Positions 1-5,467 of a stretch of DNA of 6,175 nt are shown here, piece by piece (the stretch's first letter is position 1; every line of letters begins with the position of its first letter). The position numbers and the translations under genes were made by a program. This stretch comes from Candidatus Proteinoplasmatales archaeon SG8-5 (lineage in GTDB: Archaea; Thermoplasmatota; Thermoplasmata; SG8-5). The DNA is taken from contig LSSH01000035.1 in the NCBI GenBank assembly GCA_001595885.1, forward strand, positions 1 through 6,175, given 5' to 3'. A model generated the notes under the pieces. The model ran no database searches, was not told the origin of the DNA, and saw only the letters and a program-made list of their open reading frames with translations.

Positions 1-10
1 TACCTCCAGA

Positions 11-85
11 AATAACCTCTAGCATGCGAGAGATAGTCATGCACCGTTTCCTTTCTGTATTCAACCTTAGGTTGTATGACGCCTG
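11..85. repeat. Degenerate direct repeat, copy A
   Basis: This stretch aligns without gaps to 191-265, exactly 180 bases downstream, with 52 of 75 bases identical by hand count. The best-kept blocks are the AGATAG...GCACCG core (31-46), TCAA (61-64) and GCCTG (81-85); the worst is 47-60. A 4-bp stem (CTCT 17-20 with AGAG 29-32) lies just before the core, at the same place as in the other two copies. Its function is unknown. Confidence 0.6.
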
Positions 86-94
86 AAGAGGCGT
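79..94. other. Perfect 6-bp hairpin (ACGCCT/AGGCGT)
   Basis: ACGCCT (79-84), loop GAAG (85-88) and AGGCGT (89-94) form a perfect GC-rich stem-loop between the first and middle repeat copies. No T-run follows, so it is a poor terminator candidate. A neighbouring 5-bp hairpin (CAACC 62-66 with GGTTG 70-74) lies just upstream. Neither is conserved in the 191-265 copy. It may be a DNA or RNA structural element, or chance. Confidence 0.35.
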
Positions 95-104
95 AATCAG
101 ACAG

Positions 105-133
105 CTCGAAGTAAAGCCGAGATTGACGTGCAC
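105..133. repeat. Partial middle repeat copy
   Basis: Bases 113-133 match 204-224 at 18 of 21 positions, including GACGTGCAC. The core therefore recurs at about 90-base steps (starts near 30, 119 and 210). The preceding stem is kept as CTCG 105-108 with CGAG 118-121. Its fourth pair is G:C where the third copy has T:A, a double change that preserves pairing. Similarity beyond the core is weak and would need gaps. Confidence 0.45.
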
Positions 134-190
134 TGGTGTAAACTCTTGCATGGGAAAAACACCTGGAATCTCGAGCACTAATATCTACAT

Positions 191-265
191 AAGAAACTCT
201 GGCAAGGCAGAGATAGACGTGCACCGAATATGCACGCTAATCAAACTGAGGTCGTACGTCGCCTG
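191..265. repeat. Degenerate direct repeat, third copy (B)
   Basis: This is the partner of 11-85 (52/75 identical). The pre-core stem is the strongest of the three: CTCTG 197-201 with CAGAG 208-212. A second hairpin specific to this copy overlaps the core: CGTGCA 218-223 with TGCACG 231-236 around a 7-base loop. The copy ends about 70 bases before the ATPase start codon, so it could belong to that gene's control region, but nothing shows this directly. Confidence 0.6.
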
Positions 266-298
266 GAATAACCTATTCTAACCAACTATTGATATTTC

Positions 299-314
299 AA
301 AACCATTAATTATA
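299..314 (+). promoter_or_regulatory. Putative TATA promoter of the ATPase gene
   Basis: An A-rich BRE-like stretch (299-304) is followed by TTAATTATA (306-314). With the usual archaeal spacing of about 25 bases, transcription would start at or next to the ATG at 335, giving a leaderless mRNA. This agrees with the absence of any Shine-Dalgarno-like sequence in the 15 bases before that ATG. A weaker AT-rich alternative, around GATATTT at 291-297, would give a leader of roughly 15 bases. Confidence 0.5.
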
Positions 315-334
315 CTCATGTAATTACTAGTTCA

Positions 335-3286
335 ATGGGTAAAGTCGATTTGATCGGCAGGGAAAGAGAACGCAGCCTCTTGATCGACGTATTGAACAGT
401 TTAGGTGAGAAGAACGGCCGGAACGTCATCATCCACGGAGAGGCGGGCATCGGCAAGTCCACCCTGATAGAATTCCTCGAGGACGAGGCGGAAAGGAGAG
501 GTTTGGCCGTCTTCAAGGGAGAGTGCACGGAGCAGGAGTTGGCAGAACCTTACAGTCCTTTAGAGGAGGCCTTGGCCCCGCTCACCGATGAGGTCCTGTT
601 CACGCTCGAGGAGTTCAGCCACTTCAGCGAGATATTCCTGATATCCAACGTCGGACTGTTGATAGCCAATGTATCGACCTCGGACGAAGAGGGCATAGAC
701 GAGGACATCCTCAGCTCAATGCTGACGGCCGTCCAGGACTTCGTCAAGGATTCGTTCGGGGGCATCGGCGACGACGGCGAGGCGTCCAAGGGTGGATTGG
801 GCAAGCTCGAGTACAAGGACACCAAGATCCTTATCGAGCACGGTGAACTGGTATACATCGCCGCCGTCACGTCGGGAGAGGAGCATCCCGACATGCGCAA
901 GGACCTGAGGAAACAGGTCTCGCAGATAGAGGAGATGTACTTCGACATATTGGCCGATTGGGACGGCGACCTTGACAAGCTCTCCGGCACCCTCCCGATG
1001 CTGCACTCGTTGGGCGGGAGGAAATACAGGGTCACTCGTAACCTGGACGATGTTGACCTGGAGATCGAGCGGTTGAAGGTCCAGACAAGGATTCACGAGC
1101 TGATCATGGAAGCCTCCAGAGAGAACGGACTCCTGCTGATACTCGACGACATACACTGGGCGGACGAATCTACGATGATGGCCTTGCCTTTCCTGGCAAG
1201 GAACATCCTGAATGACAGGATCCTTTTCTGCATGAGCTATCGGCCCGAGGAGATAGAGGGCGAGGGCAAGAGCCTCGGGCAGATACTGGAATCCATGGCC
1301 CAGGAGATAGGTTATCTGGAAATAGGTCTCGAGAACCTTGACGAGGAGAGCCTTGAAGGTCTGGTCAGGCACCAATTGGGCGGGGGGGACGCGCCCGAGG
1401 AACTGCTGGTGAAGTTGAAAGAGGAGACCGGAGGCAATCCCTTCTTCACGATCGAGGTCGTCAGGGCGCTGGTTGCCGAGGGAACGCTGGTGGAGGAGGA
1501 GGACCTTTGGGTGATGAAGCGCAGCCCCAAGGACACCATTCCCACGTCCGTCGTGGAGCTGGTTTCAAGGAGGCTTGAGGCCATCGACGTGGATTCCCTG
1601 AGACTAATCGAATCGGGCGCCGTACTCGGTCGCAGATTCGAGGAGCCGGTCCTCAGGAGCGGATTCAGCTTCACCGAGGAGTATGCTTCCTCCCTGATCC
1701 ACCATCTCGTTGAGGTCAACATCCTCGACAGGATAGGCGCTCAAGAGCTGAGGTTCCAGCACGCGAAGATACAGGAGGTCATCTACTCGGGCATGAGCGA
1801 CAGGTGGAAGCGGATGCTGCACAGGCAGGCAGGCGAGATAATCGAGGACAATAACAGGGACGACATCGAACCAGTGCTCTTCAAGCTGGCATATCACTTC
1901 GGCAGGACCAAGGAATACGAGAAGGGCATCGATTACAGTATATCGGCGGGATACAAGGCCACCAACAACTTCGCGCCGAGGGAGGCCATCCAGTTCTTTG
2001 ACAGGGCAGTCGCTTTGATAGAAGAAGGCCAGGTCGAGGAGAAGAGGTCCCCCGAGATACTCGAGCAGCTGGGAGACCTGCAGGAGCTGGACGGCGATTA
2101 CACTAACGCATTCGATTCATACGAAAAGGTGTTGACCATCATCGATGAGCCCTCGACAGTGTCTGAGCTAAAGATGAAGATCGGCCGTACGTTCCAGAAC
2201 CAGGGCAGCTATGACCAGGCCGTGAAGTATTACGGGGAGGCCATAGAGGTTGCCGAGAGCATCGGTGAGAACCTACTCAAGGCCAGGATTAACGGATACC
2301 TCGGCAAGATACACCTGAGAAAGGGGGACTACGACAGTGCCCTGGCATTGCAGACGGAATACCTGAAGGAAAGCAAGCTCTCGGGCGAGAAGAGAGAGAT
2401 AGGGCAGGCATACATGGGCCTGGGTGTGGTGTATGTGCAACTCAGGGACAACCAAATGGCTGTTGACAGCTGGAAAGAGGCCCTGAAATGTTTTGAAGAG
2501 GCGGGGTTCGACCAGGGGATCGCATACGTCAACGACAACCTGGGGGTGGGCCACTTCTGGCTGGGAAAGTACGAGGAAGCCCTGGAATACTATGGCAAGT
2601 CGAACGAAATCATGAGCAAACTGGGCAACGTCAAGGGGATGTCAAGCGTCCTGAACAACATGGGGGTGCTTTACAACGACCTCGGCCAGCACGAGAAGTG
2701 CCTGGATTATTTCAGGCGAAGCCTGCAGCTCAAGAGGAAGATAGGCGACAAGGTGGGCATTGCCAACATTTATAACAACATCGCGGAGGCATATTTCCTG
2801 ATGGGTGAGTTCGGGAAATCGCTGAACAACCACGAGTTGAACCTCGAGATGATGGAGAAGGCTGACGACACCTGGGGCATAGCCCAGGCCTTGAGCAACA
2901 TGGCCGAGGTCGAGCTGGAGCTTGATATGATATCCAAGGCCAAGGAACACAGCCAGCGCTCCTTTGAACTTGCCGAGAAGCACTCTTTCACAGACATACT
3001 CGCCTACGATTACATGCTGATGGGAACCCTCGCATCGTTGGAAGGCGACTACCCGACCGCGGACAGGTACTTCGCTGAAAGCCTGAACTTCGCAAGGGAG
3101 ATCGAGGAGGACAAGCGAATAGCCATGGCCCATCGCTCAATGGCACGGTCATACATCAGGCGCGGAGAAAACCAGGAGGCGTTGGACCATTACTCCATGG
3201 CCCTGAAGGTGTTGGAGAAGGCCCAGATGGAATCCCTTACCAAAATCATCCGCAATGAAATGCAGAGCATAATTGATAAATCATAG
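335..3286 (+). CDS. STAND-type AAA ATPase with inserted longin/roadblock-like segment and C-terminal TPR array
   Basis: This 983-residue cytoplasmic protein has no signal peptide or membrane helix. The N-terminus carries the LIGRERE motif (6-12) typical of AAA_16/MalT-like STAND ATPases, which supports the ATG start. Walker A is GEAGIGKS (35-42, Lys41). Walker B is LLLILDDIHWAD (266-277, acidic pair Asp271-Asp272). A SYRPE segment with Arg303 follows, then the GGNPFF signature (Gly367-Asn368-Pro369) and a winged-helix-like helical region with IPTSVVELVSRRL. Between Walker A and B, about residues 98-213 form an alpha/beta insertion, listed separately. Residues 607-965 are about nine to ten TPRs of 40-residue period. 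Proteins of this class are nucleotide-dependent switches whose TPRs bind a partner or ligand; MalT is a known example. Unlike MalT, no LuxR-type HTH or other effector domain is visible, so its output is unknown. It probably acts as a signalling scaffold, and its partner cannot be named. Start and fold are well supported; the biological role is not. Confidence 0.93.
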   Translation: MGKVDLIGRERERSLLIDVLNSLGEKNGRNVIIHGEAGIGKSTLIEFLEDEAERRGLAVFKGECTEQELAEPYSPLEEALAPLTDEVLFTLEEFSHFSEIFLISNVGLLIANVSTSDEEGIDEDILSSMLTAVQDFVKDSFGGIGDDGEASKGGLGKLEYKDTKILIEHGELVYIAAVTSGEEHPDMRKDLRKQVSQIEEMYFDILADWDGDLDKLSGTLPMLHSLGGRKYRVTRNLDDVDLEIERLKVQTRIHELIMEASRENGLLLILDDIHWADESTMMALPFLARNILNDRILFCMSYRPEEIEGEGKSLGQILESMAQEIGYLEIGLENLDEESLEGLVRHQLGGGDAPEELLVKLKEETGGNPFFTIEVVRALVAEGTLVEEEDLWVMKRSPKDTIPTSVVELVSRRLEAIDVDSLRLIESGAVLGRRFEEPVLRSGFSFTEEYASSLIHHLVEVNILDRIGAQELRFQHAKIQEVIYSGMSDRWKRMLHRQAGEIIEDNNRDDIEPVLFKLAYHFGRTKEYEKGIDYSISAGYKATNNFAPREAIQFFDRAVALIEEGQVEEKRSPEILEQLGDLQELDGDYTNAFDSYEKVLTIIDEPSTVSELKMKIGRTFQNQGSYDQAVKYYGEAIEVAESIGENLLKARINGYLGKIHLRKGDYDSALALQTEYLKESKLSGEKREIGQAYMGLGVVYVQLRDNQMAVDSWKEALKCFEEAGFDQGIAYVNDNLGVGHFWLGKYEEALEYYGKSNEIMSKLGNVKGMSSVLNNMGVLYNDLGQHEKCLDYFRRSLQLKRKIGDKVGIANIYNNIAEAYFLMGEFGKSLNNHELNLEMMEKADDTWGIAQALSNMAEVELELDMISKAKEHSQRSFELAEKHSFTDILAYDYMLMGTLASLEGDYPTADRYFAESLNFAREIEEDKRIAMAHRSMARSYIRRGENQEALDHYSMALKVLEKAQMESLTKIIRNEMQSIIDKS
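626..973 (+). other. Longin/roadblock-like domain inserted in the ATPase module (residues about 98-213)
   Basis: The predicted order is strand-turn-strand (EIFLISNVGLLIANVS, 99-114), long helix (DEDILSSMLTAVQDFVKDSF, 122-141), a flexible Gly/Asp linker (142-154), then strands LGKLEY, TKILIEHG and LVYIAAVTSG (155-181), and a final amphipathic helix (DMRKDLRKQVSQIEEMYFDI, 186-205). This beta-beta-alpha-beta-beta-beta-alpha order is that of longin/roadblock/MglB-like folds, which act as small dimerisation or GTPase-interaction platforms. In ordinary AAA_16 proteins the stretch between the 'PYSPL' segment (72-76 here) and Walker B is helical. Here the extra fold occupies that place, and the helical lead-in to Walker B resumes near residue 240. 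The fold call comes from the secondary-structure pattern only; a PAS/GAF-like or unrelated alpha/beta fold is possible. Confidence 0.5.
2153..3229 (+). repeat. Array of about ten 40-residue TPRs in the ATPase
   Basis: Residues 607-965 divide into units of 39-40 residues: 607-645, 646-685, 686-725, 726-765, 766-805, 806-845, 846-885, 886-925 and 926-965, with less regular helical pairs upstream (about 540-606). The pattern is GxAxxxxNxGxxYxxxGxYxxALxYYxxSLxxxxxxGD, with paired Asn before the Gly in several units (NDNLG, NNMG, NNIA). This is the long-linker TPR_12 type seen in kinesin light chain, LGN and many STAND proteins. Such arrays form a concave superhelix that binds peptides or partner proteins. 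The last unit is followed by a capping helix (966-983). Confidence 0.88.
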
Positions 3287-3294
3287 TGTAGAAA

Positions 3295-3303
3295 TTTATT
3301 TAA
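3295..3303 (+). promoter_or_regulatory. Putative TATA box of first propeller gene
   Basis: TTTATTTAA begins eight bases after the ATPase stop codon. Transcription would start near 3325, giving a leader of about 20 bases that contains the Shine-Dalgarno site. This suggests the secreted protein can be transcribed separately from the ATPase, although read-through across the 57-base gap is also possible. Confidence 0.5.
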
Positions 3304-3316
3304 GGGATTTACTCCA
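3303..3316 (+). promoter_or_regulatory. Promoter-region motif shared by both propeller genes, copy 1
   Basis: AGGGATTTACTCCA here recurs as AGGGATTTAACTCCA at 5394-5408, upstream of the second propeller gene, differing by a single A. The two intergenic gaps are only 57 and 102 bases, so a match this long is unlikely by chance. It could be a regulator site or a leftover of the duplication that made the two genes. Here it lies downstream of the TATA box; in the second gene it lies upstream. Confidence 0.4.
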
Positions 3317-3330
3317 TACATAACTTAAGC

Positions 3331-3336
3331 AGGAGG
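3331..3336 (+). promoter_or_regulatory. Shine-Dalgarno site, AGGAGG
   Basis: AGGAGG, seven bases before the ATG at 3344, is a full match to the archaeal anti-Shine-Dalgarno sequence. It fixes the start of the 673-residue protein and contrasts with the ATPase gene, which has none. Confidence 0.85.
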
Positions 3337-3343
3337 AAGAAGG

Positions 3344-5365
3344 ATGGATATAATCGTGGGCTATCGCAGGATTTTCCTATTGTCATCAATAACATTGCTG
3401 GGAGTGCTTCTTGTAACGGGATACACGGCCCCGCTGTTCAGCGTTGGGAACTCGGACCCGGTCAATGAGGTCCCTGATAGGGCGTTACCCGAGTTCGAGA
3501 GGGTGCCGGTCAGCGGCGGAGGGTCAGAACCCGCACCACTGGGTTGGGTGGACAACGAGTTCATCATCAGTTATTCTGAACCCGGTTTCGAGATGAATGC
3601 TTCAGCGCCGGACGTCGTGGTGGCTCCTGATGGTTCTATGCACGCCGTGTGGTTCGAGCTGAACAACACCCCGCAGGACCCTTACTATGAGATACACTAC
3701 TCCAAATCAGAGGCGGAGGACAGGGGAATGGTCTGGACCGGTGAGACCGAAGACCAGATAATAAGCTCCTGTGCCGTCGGAAAGGCCAACTCGGGGGATG
3801 CGCAATACCCGTCCATCGCTGTCGATCCCAACGGCTGGCTGCATGTGATATGGGCGGAAAGCTACCCGGACGGCACCTATGAGGTACATTACTCCCGTTC
3901 AGAGGACGGCGGTCTGACCTGGACAGGATTCGACGGCCCCGGGGACATTCTTGTGAGTGAGAGAACAGGTCAGGACGGCTGGTGGATATACCCGCCCAGG
4001 ATAGACGTGAGCCCCGGCGGAGGACCCGACCCGCCGGTGTTACACGCTGTCTGGAGCGAGGTCTCGTCCACGGGAGAGGGCACGGAGGTCCATTACTCCC
4101 GTTCCGAGGACTTCGGGAACACCTGGTCAGAGGCCATGGGTATGGGTCAGATAATAAGCATGCCGGGTTACCCCGATGCCTGGGACGCGGACATAGCCGT
4201 CGGCGGGGGCGCCGGGGAGATAGTGCATGTCGTATGGACCCAGGAGATCGAACTCATGCCTGGCGTGTATGCGGGCGACGTGTTCTATGCGAGGTCAATG
4301 GATTTCGGTCGCGATGGCACGTGGGAGATGGAGCGGCCTATCAGCTTCATAATGCCGGATTCCTATGCCTACAGGGCAAGGATTGACGCCTGGGGCGACT
4401 TCGTGCACGTGATATGGGACCAGTCCGAGATGGGCCCATCCGAGGTATTCTATTCGGGCTCAATGGACAGGGGAGACACGTGGAACGGTGAAATGTATGA
4501 TATCATGGTGAGCTTCCCTGATGGGAACGATGCCTGGTTCCCAGTTATAGCAACAACACCCGGTGGACAGGAAGCTCATGTTACATGGACGGAAATGGAT
4601 AACGTTCACGGGACGTCCGAGATACATTATTCGATGTCCAGCAATCCCTTCCTTCCCCCTTCATTCTGGACAGGAGAGGTCGAGGACATAGTGCTGAGCC
4701 TTCCGGACGGTAAGGATGCCTATAATGTGGCAATGGATACGGCATTCATGGGAGGACAATGGCGACCGCAGATATTCTGGGAGGAAGCGATAGGGCCGTC
4801 AAGAGGTAACCAGAACACCGAGGTCCATTACATCACGAACACGACCTTCGACGTGCCGGTCCATCTCGGCTGGAACCTGATATCCGTACCGCTGGTCCAG
4901 AACAACACCGGCATTTCTGCGGTTCTCGACGACAGCTGGGGCGACGCCTCGACCACTTGGGACATGGTCCAGTTCTTTGACAGGGGCGGCGGAGCCGGTC
5001 AATGGAAGACGTACGCGACCTTCATGCCCGCATCGTTGAACACGTTGACCGACATCGACCATAAGATGGGATTCTGGATCAACATTGTCGCGTTGGGCGA
5101 CGGCGACCTGACCATCTACGGGGATTACACCAACCACACCGACATCCCGCTCAAGGCGGGCTGGAACCACGTCGGATATCCTGCGCAGTCGTCCAAGAGC
5201 GTGACTGACTCGTTCGCCGGTGTGGCCAATTTCCAAAGGGCGGACGGTTACAGCGGCGCGGCCCCTTACAAGATAGCACAGCTGCCGGGAACATATATGA
5301 TGCAGCCCGGAGAGGGTTACTGGATACTGGTTACGGCCGATGCGACCTGGACCGTGGACTGGTGA
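3344..5365 (+). CDS. Exported Asp-box beta-propeller protein with C-terminal GWN/GYWI repeats
   Basis: This 673-residue protein begins with a basic segment (Arg8-Arg9) and a hydrophobic helix (about 10-27). A possible cleavage site follows Ala29; if uncut, the helix would anchor the protein in the membrane. Residues 85-497 contain seven H(A/V)xW-type strands (starting 100, 167, 234, 295, 355, 412 and 476) and Asp-box turns of the S-x-D-x-G-x-T-W type at 186-193, 254-261, 318-327 and 373-380, with a degenerate one at 122-131. This is the sialidase/BNR-like propeller pattern. No F/YRIP motif is visible, so sialidase activity is not supported; a binding or structural role is more likely. Two GWN...GxW units form the C-terminus (505-673). 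There are N-glycosylation sequons at Asn85, 107, 499, 520 and 597, consistent with an extracellular location. No C-terminal membrane helix or sorting signal is present. It lies 57 bases after the ATPase and 102 bases before a paralogue. The ligand is unknown. Confidence 0.92.
3596..4834 (+). repeat. Seven propeller modules of about 57-67 residues
   Basis: The modules follow the pattern 'PxIAVxxxGxxHVIWxE...xEVHYSRSxDxGxTW...IxS'. Spacing between successive HxxW strands is 67, 67, 61, 60, 57 and 64 residues, close to one blade each. Seven strands point to a seven-bladed propeller, or a six-bladed one with an extra module. The second and third modules are nearly identical at DNA level over 3881-3907 and 4085-4111 (25 of 27 bases), implying a fairly recent internal duplication or gene conversion. 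The last two modules have lost the Asp box. Confidence 0.8.
4856..5362 (+). repeat. Two C-terminal GWN...G(F/Y)W units
   Basis: Unit one runs from LGWNLISVP (508-516) to MGFWINI (575-581). Unit two runs from AGWNHVGYP (605-613) to GEGYWILV (656-663). Both are about 70-75 residues, beta-rich, and begin and end with the same aromatic motifs. Similar 'GWNLISxP' modules occur at the ends of many secreted archaeal and bacterial surface proteins and are thought to be small beta domains. Their role here (cell-surface attachment, carbohydrate or protein binding) is not shown by the sequence. Confidence 0.65.
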
Positions 5366-5377
5366 TCAATATCGACT

Positions 5378-5398
5378 TCCCTGGTGTAAAACTAGGGA
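5378..5398 (+). terminator. Weak hairpin after first propeller gene, possible terminator
   Basis: TCCCTGG (5378-5384) and CTAGGGA (5392-5398) pair over seven positions with one G-T wobble, around a 7-base loop, and TTTA follows. It begins 12 bases after the stop codon. Archaeal termination usually depends on T-runs rather than hairpins, and the T-run here is only three bases, so this is a modest candidate. The right arm overlaps the shared AGGGATTT motif, which may be its real function. Confidence 0.3.
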
Positions 5399-5408
5399 TT
5401 TAACTCCA
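5394..5408 (+). promoter_or_regulatory. Promoter-region motif shared by both propeller genes, copy 2
   Basis: AGGGATTTAACTCCA is the partner of 3303-3316. It ends just before the TATA box at 5413, where an archaeal activator or an extended BRE would sit. Looser similarity continues into the following bases (ACTCCATACATAAC against ACTCCAAAACTATA), suggesting both upstream regions descend from one ancestor. Confidence 0.4.
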
Positions 5409-5420
5409 AAACTATATAAA
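5406..5420 (+). promoter_or_regulatory. TATA box with BRE-like element, second propeller gene
   Basis: TATATAAA (5413-5420), preceded by an A-rich BRE-like CCAAAA (5406-5411), is the best promoter in the window. The predicted transcription start is near 5442, giving a leader of about 26 bases. Its strength suggests this gene is transcribed from its own promoter and perhaps well expressed. Confidence 0.65.
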
Positions 5421-5457
5421 CCGGCATCCGCATGAAATCCCAGATTAGCCTAAGAAA

Positions 5458-5464
5458 GGTGATC
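5458..5464 (+). promoter_or_regulatory. Shine-Dalgarno site, GGTGATC
   Basis: GGTGATC is fully complementary to the GATCACC portion of the archaeal 16S 3' tail. It ends three bases before the ATG at 5468. It supports that start over the in-frame Met13 codon further downstream. Confidence 0.8.
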
Positions 5465-5467
5465 CGT

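Larger units (their letters stand above)
1..334. other. Non-coding upstream region with degenerate repeats
   Basis: No convincing gene was found here. Every forward frame is broken by stops; the longest stretch, frame 3 from the window start, ends at TGA 84-86 and would give only a 27-residue tail. The region is more AT-rich and less codon-like than the genes downstream. It contains three diverged copies of a repeat, several small hairpins, and the promoter of the ATPase gene at its right end. The left 86 bases could be the tail of an upstream gene, but the mismatches between repeat copies are spread evenly over codon positions (8, 8 and 7), which argues against protein coding. Confidence 0.6.

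Noticed and set aside
11..265. CRISPR array
   Set aside because: Repeats are long, strongly diverged (about 69% identical), only three in number, and are not separated by uniform spacers. No cas gene is present.
716..1375. Open frame of 219 codons on the minus strand
   Set aside because: It lies entirely within the ATPase gene. The + strand protein has clear Walker and TPR motifs, and the minus-strand translation shows no recognisable domain or start signal. It is an effect of GC-rich codons.
2642..3133. Open frame of 163 codons on the minus strand inside the TPR region
   Set aside because: It is antisense to well-formed TPR units, has no promoter or ribosome site, and its sequence simply mirrors the repeats.
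335..3286. MalT/LuxR-type transcription regulator
   Set aside because: The ATPase core and TPR part fit, but the C-terminus ends in a TPR capping helix with no LuxR-type helix-turn-helix, and no N-terminal DNA-binding domain exists.
3982..4386. Overlapping + strand frame of 134 codons
   Set aside because: It is out of frame within the propeller gene, gives an Arg/Gly-rich product without domain features, and lacks a Shine-Dalgarno site. The in-frame propeller motifs explain this stretch.
3344..5365. Catalytic sialidase (neuraminidase)
   Set aside because: Asp boxes are present, but no F/YRIP motif or arginine-triad context is visible. Asp boxes also occur in many non-enzymatic propellers.
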